From: Plantago major
Taxonomy: Eukaryota > Streptophyta > Magnoliopsida > Lamiales > Plantaginaceae
Direction: 5' to 3'
Length of the DNA stretch: 64,000 nucleotides
Assembly: GCA_026545765.1 (NCBI GenBank)
Contig: CM048839.1
Span: 52,498,677 to 52,562,676, forward strand
Positions 46,420-58,449 of this stretch are shown one piece after another. The position numbers and the translations under genes were made by a program. Numbering within the stretch: position 1 is the first letter of the stretch; each line of letters starts with the position of its first letter. Under the pieces are notes generated by a model that did no database searches, had not been told where the DNA came from, and saw only the letters and a program-made list of their open reading frames with translations.

Positions 46420-46444
46420 CACACACACACACACACACACACAC
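46420..46444. repeat. (AC)n microsatellite in TAD3 intron 4
   Basis: About twelve AC units. Poly-A and poly-T runs lie close by. Confidence 0.9.
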
Positions 46445-46665
46445 ATAAATTATAACAACAAAATGTTCATGGGGGGAGTAAGAATCCATGCAGAGGAAGT
46501 CTTTTTACTCTTAATCGAGGTACTTACAATAAAACTACAAGAGTGGTGACAATTTAAAAAAAAAAAAAAATCCAACCTAATAAATGGGATTGGGTACGGG
46601 ACATGATGTGATGTAGTGCACAATCGAAGGAAGACAGGAAAGATTCTTTGATCAAACATAAATTC

Positions 46666-46917
46666 TACTTCCTCCGTCCCAGAACAAATTTCCACTTTTG
46701 CCACTTTTGGTGTCCCGGACAAAACTTCCCGCTTCCATTTTTTACAATTCTTTCAACTTTATTATTTAATATATTCTTTCTAAATGACAATAGCACTTTT
46801 CAACTTTAAAAGATAATTTGGTCAACCCACTAGCATTATGTTATCCAAAAGTAAAACATCTCTTATTTTGTTGACAAAGAAATCAATCGGGAAGCTATTC
46901 CCGAGACGGAGGAAGTA
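46666..46917. mobile_element. Stowaway-like MITE, 252 bp, in TAD3 intron 4
   Basis: TACTTCCTCCGTCCCAGAA at the left mirrors CGAGACGGAGGAAGTA at the right, with TA at both edges. Inserted in the 1.3-kb intron. Confidence 0.8.
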
Positions 46918-49161
46918 ATTTGTATCGCATTTGGCCTAAAAAATACTTTAATGCTATATGACAAAGGGAAACATCACTATTTTCGGCCAGTGTGGATGAC
47001 TTCAAAAGGTCGACAGGGAATATTAATTTACTACAAACACGATACTGTGAGAGCCAGTAACTAGAACATGAAGTGCAATTTATATGAAATATCTTCCCCT
47101 TTCAAAATCTAAAGTTCAAGTTAAATCATAGCTCATCGTAAGGGATATAATGAATATATAAGCAGTAACAATGATGTTCAGTCCATATCTCCTTTTTATT
47201 AATATTGATGAGTAAGTAGCTACTTTGAAGATAAAAGACCTGATACAAATAAATGACTTGGGTATGCATTTTTTTTTTTCACACTACAAGATTTAGTTTC
47301 AAACTTTCAAAGGCCAGTTCTTTCCATCAAACCACACAATACATGGTTATAAGTTATAACACTAAGCAACTATTGAGAGTTATGCAATCATAGGAGCGAC
47401 AGGTTTTTTAATTGATGGTGTGAGTTATAAGCCAGAAGATAAAAGGACAACCCACTTTTGTTGTGAAAATACTCAACTGGTACGTATTCACAAGCTCCTG
47501 TACATCCTCTAACATATAGTCAGGTTCACCATTATCTCCATGAACTGCAGATAAGATCACGAATAATTGATGTTTCCCTGTAAAATAAGATGGCAGTCAT
47601 TTCAACATTCGAAGCTAACTTCACTTCAATATTGAGGTGAAAATATTGGTATATAGACATACAACAGTGCAACATGCTGAGAAAGTTAGCAAGCATGGTG
47701 AATATGTATTAGGGTCATCTCCTCTAACATATAAAGACGCTCTATATAAGAACATCAGAAGTCTTACTACTTGATTCCCTTATTATTATACACAAGTGCT
47801 TATATTTGAGCTGCAGCTGAGTGTACCATTTTAGCCCACCTCATAACAAAAACTTCAAGATCACAAAATAAAATAATCTGCGCTAGAGCTACACCTGACA
47901 AGCATGGGAAAATTTTAAAAAAGAAAGTATCAAAGTTAAGAAACCAATGCAAATAGGATTGTCCGAGATACCAAGAGCACAGGCACGAACAACAAAATAG
48001 TAGTAATATCAAAGCAACCAAATTGAGCAAGAGCAAAGCATATGGCAACCTCCGTCAAGGCATGTCTTCCGTATCCGCTTGACGTGGCGGAGATTTTCAA
48101 GTGGTGCAATATGATTTAATCTCCTAAGAAGAAACAAAATGAAGAAAAGATTGAGCTGATTCAATTAAGTAGAGAAGTCTAAAGCATGTAATTGAATGTG
48201 ATAATGATACCTGACCAAAGTGTTGGCGTGTTTAGGTTCAATTTCAGCAGCAAGAACATTCACTGCAAAAAAGAACATGGTGGTAGGTCCATTACATTGA
48301 AATTGAACATCATATAGTTGTCAATAGTCAGTATACGAACCTGTAGGTTGGTGATGAGGAGAAACAAAAGGTTTTTCGGGTACGTGAATAATCTTCCAGT
48401 GCTGCCTTTCTACTGAATCTACTGAGGCTCCGTTTGCTTCCATTCACAATTTGTAAAATATCTCCAACTTCAAATTTGTATCAACTCTATACTTTGAACA
48501 TCAAAATCGTAAGCCAAAAATCGGATTATTTACAATCGGAGCATTATATCAAAATCGGAGCTGTTATGTATGTAGCGCCCCGACCGGGAGCTACCTACTC
48601 CCAATCGGATAGCCACCCGCATGTAATATTCTTTCAAGTAGAATTTCTATCTTTCAGAATATTACAAGAACAACTAGGCAATATCTAAACAAAACGATGA
48701 AGAATTCAAATGACTTTTATTCCAAAAACTTGTATAAAAGAGTGTTACAAATCTAAATCAATCTTATATACAAATCAAGTCATTAAGAGTACTTCACATA
48801 AGGGAGTCGGGTTTAGTGATTAGACTTCAATGTACATAAACTTTCCACAAGAAACTGATGAATCCACTTCAATCAGAACAACCCACTATATGCAAGATCC
48901 AAGTTGCATTAACTTGTTCACTGCGGAAAGGAAACGAACGAGGGTAAGTTTTAGAGGACTTAGTGAGGGTAAATAATCAGCCCAATGAATAACAAGATCA
49001 GTAGGATTGACGGCAGGGGTAGAGAAACCTGAAATACAACAAGATCAATACACGATAACATTTGAAATGAAAGTTGAGACATGTAGTTCGAGGATATAGA
49101 GGTCGGATACAAGAAACATGAGAAACAGATACCAACCAACACCATTTCGATACCAATATAC

Positions 49162-49519
49162 TACTTCCTCCGTCCCGGAACAAGTTTCCCACTTTGACTT
49201 TTTGCAGTCAAACTTTTTCAACTTTGACTACGAATTAATCTTAAACCGCAAATGTATAATGTTAATTTTTTTTATATAATGAAAATTGAGCCCCTAAAGT
49301 TTCATTATATAAAAAAATTGAACATTTTACATTTGCGGTTTAAGATTAATTCGTAGTCAAAGTTGGAAAAGTTTGACCGTAAAAAGTCAAAGTGGGATTC
49401 ATTACATAAAAAAAATTAACATTATACATTTGCGGTTTAAGATAAATTTGTAGTCAAAGTTGGAAAAGTTTAACCGTAAAAAGTCAAATTGGGAAACTTG
49501 TTCCGGGACGGAGGAAGTA
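49162..49519. mobile_element. Stowaway-like MITE with one arm duplicated
   Basis: TACTTCCTCCGTCCCGGAACAAG at the left mirrors CTTGTTCCGGGACGGAGGAAGTA at the right. The right arm occurs twice in tandem (about 49321-49396 and 49418-49493), both complementary to the left arm (about 49180-49265). Confidence 0.85.
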
Positions 49520-50407
49520 CCTTATACTCCCAGGCGAGGAGCTACCTCGAAACACGGCAACATGCCTAGGTACATGTTGATTGGATTGTATATTGCAACC
49601 ACCTCCGGACTACTCTATACATCCAAATGGTAGGATCTGAACATAGTAACCTTAAACCGTCAGTCCATTCTGCCTGATAGTTACATGTCGCAGTCCTATG
49701 GCCCACAAGTTCAAGCATGAGTACAAGTATTAGGGAAACACGAATTCCCATTATCCAGGTATGTTTCACAATATCAAGACAATTCAGTACTGGCTACAAG
49801 TGGCAAAATATACTGGAATGACATCCCGAGGAATTTCGACAAGAGAAAAAGCACGGGTAAGAGATGAAAGAACAAGGGTCAAGTGCAATAGAACACGGTC
49901 AGGTGGTTGTAACTGAGATGCAAGAGAACAAGACAAGTACAAGATGAAAAGCTCAATTGGTAGTTATGGAGAGTCTAGTCAACATGATAGATATACAAGA
50001 AGAGACTCGATTGACATGAGCCAAGAGCCAAGAGCCAAGATAAGTGGCTGAGCTCAAAAGAACGATTCTGAGACAAGGAAATTCATATAAGAGTCTAAGC
50101 CAAAGTGGTAGCAACTGAATTACATGACAAGAGAGGAGTTCAAGAGAATAATCTCTCGTGATATCAAATGAGATGCAAGAAAAGGGAACGGGGACAAGCT
50201 CAAATGAGCATAGGAAGGAATCAAGACAATGAAACAAGTTCAAGAAACAGTTTAGTATAGAATGTATGAAAAGATATACAAGTGAAGTCCTGGAAATAGA
50301 ATTTCCAAGATGTCGAGTCATACGAAGGCACACAAGGCTTCAATTCAACAAGTGCAATAAGAACAAGAGCAATGATATATTCAATGGGCAAAGAAGCAAA
50401 GAGAAAT

Positions 50408-50875
50408 CAAGGTTGTCAATCGCAAATCGCGTCGCGTCGCGCTAGGCCCAAAAAACCGGGATCGCGGGCGGGATAGTGAAGGAAAAAAAAAAACGCAAAA
50501 TTTATAAAAAAATATATAGGATGAGTTAAAATTAGTGTAAAGACAAGCAAAGTAAACTAAGAAATAAATAAGTCTCATACATAACATAAGTCATAATGTC
50601 ATAACACAAGCAAGTCTCATACATAACATGATAACACAAAGCAAAGTCATAAACGAAAGTCGAAACACACATAAAAGCAAGCAAATAGTTGGCCTTTGTT
50701 CCTTAAGTGGGGGGTAAAATTGGAATTTTACCCCCCAAATGACGCCCTAGGGCGAATTTAACCGTCCCGGGCTATCGCGCCCGGGACGGGATCTGAGATC
50801 GTAGTAACTTTGCTGTAGCGGACAGGTCTTTCTCGGGCGCTATCGTGCGCGATCGCGCCGGGATTGACAACATTG
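50408..50875. mobile_element. hAT-type MITE, GC-rich, copy 2
   Basis: CAAGGTTGTCAATCGC at the left mirrors GGGATTGACAACATTG at the right. Exact 8-bp target duplication AGAGAAAT at 50400-50407 and 50876-50883. Same family as 37974-38327. Confidence 0.9.
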
Positions 50876-53800
50876 AGAGAAATAGATAGGAACCCTCACC
50901 TAGCATGAAGAAACTTGTAAATTATATCCCGAGATTTACCAACGTCTAAAGTACCTATATATAACAAGCAAATAAGTATTGTTTAGACCAACTATTTATG
51001 TTTACTTACGGATTCAAGAATTCATTCACAAAACAATCGTTTATCAAGATTTTACTCATCATCTTTAGATCGTATAGATTAGCGGATACGTGTTATCAAT
51101 AAATAGTAAGCGAGGCAGACGTACATAAAACATAAAGGTTCCCAAAGTACTAGAGTGTTTAAGGCAGCACCAACAGGTAATAAATAATTTCCTAGTATGG
51201 TGTTATCCTAAGAACAAAGTTTAGATCCATATTAAATAGCTTAATAGAGTTTTAGTATGTACCACGCCACTGCAATACAAATCAGTTCTCAAGCTAGATA
51301 TTTGTTAAACATTTAGAAATCATCTCAAAATCTAAGTCTTTCTTGTAATCAAAACATGTAAAATAAGAATATCATTACGGTTGGAAATTACTTCACTTTT
51401 ATACCCTCTTTCTTCCATTTTATACTTTGAGTTGTTATGAAATAACAGGTCATCTATGAAACAAGGTACATCTATTAGAGCTCCATTTCAGCAAATAAAT
51501 TTCATGTTTTTAGTTGATAGAATAGCAGAGTATTTCTAACAACGGAGTTTTGCTAAAAGTTCTTTTTGGCAAGTTTTAGACATAATTGATGTCAAACTAA
51601 TCATTCCCACACCAAAACAGAACAAACATATCAAAAGAGAGAGCTGTTGATTTGTTAACAGCAAAATCAGCCCCCAAATTCCAACAAACAAAACAGACGA
51701 CATGTTAATCGATTTCAACCCATAATATTACGTATTAAGACAAATTATGACACTAGAATACCTTAACTACGAGAAACTAAACAAAATCATTGCTAAACCA
51801 ATCAACAAAATTGGAAACTATTCAAATTCACATAGATGAGCAATTAAGAAAGCTGACAACAAAACTACCTCTAGACAGCAGCTTCTTCTTGCACCAAGAT
51901 CAGATTTCCTCTACAACTCACTTTCTAATTGTTGTTTTCTCTTGATAGTAGGTAGTAGTTTGATCAACATAATTTACCGGACTAGTATATGTAACAGCAA
52001 ATTGGGCTACGTGGCTAGAGGGGATTAAGGAGGAAGTATGGGTTAGAATGAAAGTGTAACACCTGTGAATTTGGATCAGATTTCATTCTTGAGATTACCC
52101 TGATGAGTAAGCTGCTATAAGGATTTGGAAAGAAAAGGAATAGAGAGAGATAAACAAGAGCAAAGAGAGAAATGAGAAATTGAAATGTCTCGTACACTTC
52201 AGATTTTTAGGGGTAAATTGCAATGCAAATTGAGCTATAGTCCCTTGAAATCATATGTTTATAAGGTTGTCACATAGGAGTACATATCTCACAAATTACC
52301 AATATAAGTTTCTTTCTAACAAATTGGTATATAAAATTTTATATTTAATTAGATCCAGAATATAATAAAAGATTTCTGAGATTTATTTAACACCCTACTA
52401 TCATGTTAGAATATTATTAATATTTATGTACTTGCTCAAGGGAACCGTTCGTTATTTCTATATGTAGAAATGACAAAATAAAATTTTGATTTGATTACAT
52501 TTTCTTACTTAAGCGGGGCGTCACAATCACTTCCTCTTAAAAGAATCTGGTCCCCAGATTCTTACCTGATTTGTTTGAAAACCCCCGTTGGTGTGTTTAC
52601 AGGTATTCCTCATGCTCTCATGCTGCATCATAGACTCGATAATCCCATCGATGTACAGTGCTGCTGCCGCGCAACTTCTGCATTTCCTTAGAAAAATAAA
52701 AGGGAAATACTACTATAATACAAGAATTCAATCTCTGGTTATTCTGGTATACAAGTATGATGATAGGTGTGTAAATGGGTATCTTGGTGGTTCTAATGAT
52801 GATAAGTAATTGGGTGAAGGATAAGGGACCTAAAGGACAATCCAAATTTGGTAGGAGAGCAATGAATAGGTTACATGACAAGTAGTTGAAAAGAATAAAA
52901 TTTAGATGAGACCACGTAGCGAAGAAGTAGGTGTATACTGAGAGTCTGAGAGGGACACATGGAAGTAAATGAAAAAAGAAGGAAATCCACTACTTAAGAG
53001 TAGAGTTGAGGTTAGGGTACTCAAGTCAGGAAAATGTTAATTATGATTTTAAAAGCACAGAGGTTAAGTGCTGGAGTTTAAAGAGTAAATTAAAAACAAA
53101 CCTGGGTTGTAAGAGGAGACTAGAGTGATTTTATTAGACACGTAACAAACAAAAAAAATCATATTTCTTGCACAAGGTTTTAGCTGAGACATTAGTTTTG
53201 AAAACGGTAACAGCGAAACAATGAATAATACTATTCATATTGAACTCTGAATTTTATTATTCGGTAGCTTTAATTTCTGCAAAACAACCTGAACTAAGAT
53301 CAGTCACAACATGAGCCATTTAATCTCTCCTGCTATCACAAACTCTTAAAACAAATAATTCAACAATTAAGGCTTCTATTTGCAAAAAAAAAAAAAAAAA
53401 AAAATAGACATTGGAAAAGCCATAATGAGTTAACTGTTATTTTTCACATAGCATTTTAAAAGGGTTCAGTAACATGTTAAAATTTCTGAAATAATAATCT
53501 TAGAGTAGTACTTTATTAAACACAATATATAGTAGGTAAAGTGTTAGTTGCGATGAAATTAGTTCCACCCATTCAAACTCCAATTAAGAAAATAATATGA
53601 CTAACAAATATTCTCAAAATAACTAGTTATACCTGCAACTAAGTCTACCAGATAGGTAGGTTGAAAATAAAATTAACAAAACAATCGGAGAGAAAATGAT
53701 ATAAACCATGTTACTCTGCTTTCTAATCAACCCAGAAAATTCACAAGGGAATAGAACATACTAAAACAGAGAACATATCAAATAACAAGTTTAGATGAGT

Positions 53801-56044
53801 TGGAGTTCGTTCTCCTAGATTTATATATACTACCAAGTAGACCATATTCTCCTAAATTCTCACTTTTGAAAGAAACAATCAAGCTGGAAGCATGCACTTG
53901 TAAAAACGTAGTCTACTTATAGCATAGTTACTCTATGGTATTCGGGCAGCGCAGTAACTTGATCCGTCGAGTTGGGCTGCTATTTCATAGATAGCAATTC
54001 TGAAGAGAGTGGAATTGGAGTAAGTAGTCAATTCTAGGGAAGGTGGCGGACAATAGGCAACAATGAGAGTGTTAGACATGTTTCTTCGAGTCAAGCTTAT
54101 CTTTCTTGATATAATTAGATATTGTAGGATGCTAATTTTTGGAGAGGGAAAGTAGAAGAGGAAATGAGAGCTACATATACATGATAGTGACAGCTTCACA
54201 TCTAGAGATTTCAGTTCCAAGCAAATCCCACAACAAAATCCCAGCATATTCAACACAAAACAATTTTCTCATAAAGAAAACATGTACCAAGTAACCTCAG
54301 TTGCAAACGAAAAAAATCAAGGCAGCAGGCTTTTAAAAATAACAATGTCATAAAAGAAAATTTCTAACATTCTGAAGTAATCAAAATTTACTAATGGTAA
54401 AATGTTACTATCCCAACCCTTATCTTTAAGTGACCCATAAACGCGTAACCTAACCAAAATCAAATATTAGGCCCCAATTTTCTTTTTTTTTTTTTTTTTT
54501 TTTTTAACACTTGATTTCAATGTCTGCAAACAGTATTCGAAGATCAGAAAAGTGCAAGGTTATGTACAATACAGGTGCTACCCTTTCCCTACACGGCTAC
54601 ACCTAAAAGCACTTTTGTTGGTATAGTTAAACGACGTTGTTACCTTTAGCAAATATCAACTCATCCTGCAAGCAAGAGTGAACAGGATAACGCTTGCATT
54701 TGGGAGTACTACCAATTTATGATTAATTAGATCGATTCTCAGAAAGGACCAATGTGATTAACAAAAGCAAGAAAAATCTCCATTGAAAATAAATTGATAG
54801 GGAGGGAAAATGAAACAGAAGATCGAAAGCAATTATCTTCATCTATTGCATAGAAAGTGCAAAGAAAGAAACAAAAGAGCAGCAAACCTAAACAAATTTG
54901 AAAAATAAATATGAACAGCTCGGTAGTTCGGCAAAGAACATACCCGTGGTCTCTTTTTCCCCTGTTTCTTCAGACAAGAATTTCAACTGAGAGAGTATGC
55001 GAGACAGAGGGAGTCTGAGTTGAGCATCTCCTTCATTGCTGAGCTGAGAGCATGAGACTGATACAATTTTCAAACTCCAAAACCCAATGAAAACTCAGAG
55101 ACGTGTATTAGTGAGAGACCTGAAATTGAAACATTTAAGCGAGAAATCAAAGGACAAATTCCAGCAACATCAAAATGATCCTAATGTACCAAAACAAGAC
55201 AAACACGAAACATAAATAACGCACAAAAATCATTTCACAAGCAAAAAAACTTCACCAAACGCTAAAATAGCAACCAATAATACTCCCTAGTTCCTAACTG
55301 AGGATTTCACAATTATCAGCCAAAAAACGTTCAATAACACATTTCCACCTAAAATTAACTCAGGAAAACAGATTTAAGTCGCAAAAGTACGCTTATCTAC
55401 CTCAGAATCAAACAGATCCAGCCGTAGCAGAATTTTCGAAAAAATGTAGACTGGGTGTAGCGGAGAAGGAGGCCGGAAGAAGGACGGAAGTCACAGTCTC
55501 ACGGTATCATGTGAATTGGTGGAAGAAAGGAGGAGGCACGAGCGGAGAAGAAGAATCTCTGTTCTGTTCCGTGTGTGAAAGAAAGCTAACATAAAATTCG
55601 AATTTTAAAAAATACAACCCGTGGCATAGCTTACTTTTTAATAATAAATACAAACTAGTACTAATCCGTATTGTTTACCTTTTATTATAATAAATAAAAA
55701 GGGAATGATAAAATAAATTGATCGTAGTCAAATTTATGGGAACAACATTGATCATGGTGTCGAACGGTAGTCCTTCTTCATCCAATATTATATCGTGTTT
55801 ATTTATGTTAACTATAGAAACAATAAAAATAGGGTCTTATTGTACCCGACCTGTTAATTAGTAACATGTACATGTTTTTTTAAAAAAAATTGTATCCCTC
55901 AAACGGAACCAAAATAAAATACAAAAATATACAATTATTGATTGTTCCCAACAACCTCTGCGGTGGTACGTGGTCACCTCACCACACCCACAAAAAAAAT
56001 ATTATACAAACATAATTTCACATGTTACGGTTGTTAATTTCCCC

Positions 56045-56275
56045 GATAGAAGATAGAAGAGAGTTTCCCGCCAAGAGAGTATCCCCGGCGACCCTTCATG
56101 GAGATCAAGAAAAAGTACAAATAAGATCGGAGACATTTTCCCCGATCAAGAAAGTACAGAGAAGATCCAAGAGAGTTTCCCCACCTAGAGAGTATCAGAG
56201 CCCCAGGCCCGTTATGGATCAATAAAGTAAACAGAGAGACCGAAGAGAGTTTTCCCGCCTAAAGAGTATATGCAG
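56045..56275. repeat. Short array of a degenerate 'GAGAGTTTCCCGCC..AGAGAGTAT' motif
   Basis: Three clear units, at about 56052, 56171 and 56247, each read GAGAGTTT(T)CCC(G/C)(C/A)C then AGAGTAT. A weaker one is at 56138. Spacing is uneven (roughly 119 and 76 bp). Unknown origin. Confidence 0.55.
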
Positions 56276-57476
56276 ACTCCCCCCTCCGCGGGGAAAAATG
56301 TAGTTCTTACTAACTTAATCATACAATGTTGCGGTTGGGTCTTGTAAACAAAGGTATGGAACGGATTCAAGTATGTGCAGACCGGACCTAAACATCATTA
56401 TTTTGAACGGGGTTGAATTCGGGTTGTATAGAGCCAGTCCTTCCAGCTAGAGAACGTAGATAAGAGAATCCTTATACCTCATCCTACCGATCGAATGTTG
56501 TTGATAGTCTTCACATGTAAAATGTTGTTGATAGACATGTAAAGATCAACACACCACCAATTAGCTCACACGTATCTCTTCTATCTTTTGGAACTGAAAA
56601 GAGCACGTCTAGTACATGATTCATAGAACATTCTTAGATGATCAGTTGAAGGGACAATATCAAGCATAGATCCAAAGATCCTCCTATCTGGATTCATGCC
56701 CATTAAAAAAATTAATATTCAACAATAAATCATACAAATCTGAAGGTATAAGATTTAATTAAGCTGCTTTGAACAATGTAATATTGATTACTTGAGTCCG
56801 ATAAAATAAAGAAACGTAGAGAGTTGACAAAACTTTAAATTCTACATTGTCATTTAAAAAGAATTTCTTTTTACATTAATTTGGTATTAGAAAATATCCA
56901 AGTAATCAGATAGCGCTTCAAGTATCATTTATGCAGATGTGGATCATGTGTGCTTCAAAGTAAACCATCAACTTTAGAATATAGTAGAAAAATATACGAA
57001 ATGCCTAGAATAACTGAAAGTGCCCAAATGGTATGGTCGTATGGATATATATGAGGCTAATCGAAATAATAGTATATTTTAGTTTGTCCAGAATGTTTGA
57101 TGCTAAACTATTTAAAATTAGTCTCTTTTTGAACGATTGATGCTACGTTAATTATTTATAATATGTTTTAATGAGTCGCTTTTAATTTTTTCAATACTGA
57201 AAATGAATTTTTGAATTTCAAAACTGGGCGCATCATTAGTATATAAATGAATGGGAAAATTACATACAGTACCCCTGCAATTGGACCCCGAAACAGATTC
57301 ATCCCCGAATTTGAAACAATTACAAATACCCCCTTCTCGTTGACCAACACTCCAATGTCACAATTTCTCTCTCCTAGTTGGAATTTTTAAAGTTAAATAA
57401 GTAAAGATAAGATAAAATAAAATAAAAAATTTTAATAAAGAAACGATAAAATAAAATATAAACAAACAAACCCACT

Positions 57477-57572
57477 TCTTATTATACTACTCTTCTTCCT
57501 CCTACATATCTTCTTCCTCCTCCTTCTCCTCCTCCTCCCCTTCTTCTTCCTCCTACATCATTTCTTCTTCTC
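57477..57572. repeat. Polypyrimidine (CTT/CCT) tract
   Basis: Almost wholly C and T on the plus strand, with CTTCTTCCTCCTACATC repeated twice. It adjoins the left end of the LTR copy at 57579. Confidence 0.85.
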
Positions 57573-57578
57573 CAAATA

Positions 57579-58355
57579 TGTAACGACCCGAAAAATTTAA
57601 GTAATAAAAATAAACTTCTTTATTTGAAATGTCTAGAGAAGACGCAAAACGTTTTACACAAGTCTAAACAAAGCCACAAGCATCTACTAATCACTAATAA
57701 AACGAAGGGTTCAAAACAATTTTCCAAACAATCCCAAACTTATAAAAGAAACCCCACTCTCTGTTGTTGAACGTCTAAGAAGACTCCAAGATGCCAAAAT
57801 CTACAAGAAGGTAACAAATCAAGTGTGAGATAAAACTCAGTGAGGTTCTGTGCTAAGTGAACAACGAATTATGTAATAACGAAGTATGGTTTTTAAAAAT
57901 CAAACAAATCTTAATATAAAAATAGTCGAAGAAAAACATATAACGAAGCGAATAAATTATCGTTGGTGCAGTCAACCTTATAACCCCAATCCAAACCCTT
58001 ATCACTCCAGACAGGGTGCTACCACTGTCAAATGAAGACGAAGACCCTGCCATGGTACAGGGGTGAAACACTACTACTCCCAAAGACCTCGACGACTTCT
58101 GCCTCGCGTTTAGGGATAGTAAGCAGAGGTACTTCATGAACAACTCGACAGACATAACTGCCCAAGTATATCCACTCAGAAACCCCCACCACCATTGCAC
58201 ACATATCGGTCGAAGAAAATCAATCAATCAAATCAAACGAAGATCATAATAAATCATATACATATATATCTTTTTAGAGCGGAAGCATGAGAAAAAGATT
58301 TGATGCAGTTTTCAGAACTTGATTTCATGAGTTTCACAATATTTGAGATGCTATG

Positions 58356-58449
<94 letters not shown>

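Larger units (their letters stand above)
44386..48443 (-). pseudogene. TAD3: TAD3-like subunit of the tRNA adenosine-34 deaminase, with an apparent 2-nt frameshift
   Basis: TAD3 pairs with TAD2 to change adenosine to inosine at tRNA position 34. Nine exons with GT-AG borders, minus strand: 48341-48443, 48211-48262, 48050-48123, 47456-47577, 46105-46187, 45937-46033, 45092-45500, 44643-44752, 44386-44554. All phases agree, but the total (1219 nt) is two short of a whole number of codons. Family features: RRLNHIAPLENLRHVKR; VCKYAASTKEEWEEQCKLWP; FSEEDSLAVFNFMKL; VVNATVIVDPSTRDIIAS; the zinc-binding WEPCIMCAMAIVHQRVRR; and LGSVHRLQGEKSLNHHYAVFRV at the end. The family's HPLRHAA motif, where TAD3 has Ala or Val instead of the catalytic Glu, is broken near 45240: HPL and HAAIVAIENSAARDRR are in different frames. 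The rest is clean, so this is either a recent lesion or an assembly error. It would be about 406 residues otherwise. Confidence 0.88.
48571..52525 (-). mobile_element. Ty3/gypsy-type LTR (Tekay/Del-like), minus orientation, with nested MITEs
   Basis: The ends are TGTAGCGCCCCGACCGG at the left and CGGGGCGTCACA at the right. On the minus strand it is preceded by TTTTAAGAGGAAGTGAT, a plausible polypurine tract, so it is a 3' LTR in minus orientation. Two MITEs (49162-49519, 50408-50875) lengthen it. No matching target duplication is visible (ATGTA against ATCAC), and no pol sequence follows to the right. Its left edge is 127 bp from the TAD3 start codon. Old, incomplete element. Confidence 0.6.
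52526..57578. other. Gene-poor AT-rich stretch
   Basis: 52526-52700 is probably the worn 3' internal end of the gypsy element. Beyond it I see no recognisable gene. On the minus strand there are well-formed splice signals: a leader-like piece ending at a donor near 55402 (TTCTGAG|GTAGATAAG), a piece at 54957-55062 ending ACCACGG|GTATG, and a small one near 54643-54665 bounded by CTTGCAG and GTAACA. They may be leader exons of an unidentified transcript. Poly-A (53383-53403) and poly-T (54484-54505) runs occur. Confidence 0.4.

Noticed and set aside
53933-54256. 107-codon minus-strand frame
   Set aside because: Hydrophobic, cysteine-rich composition with no motif and no splice support. Treated as chance.
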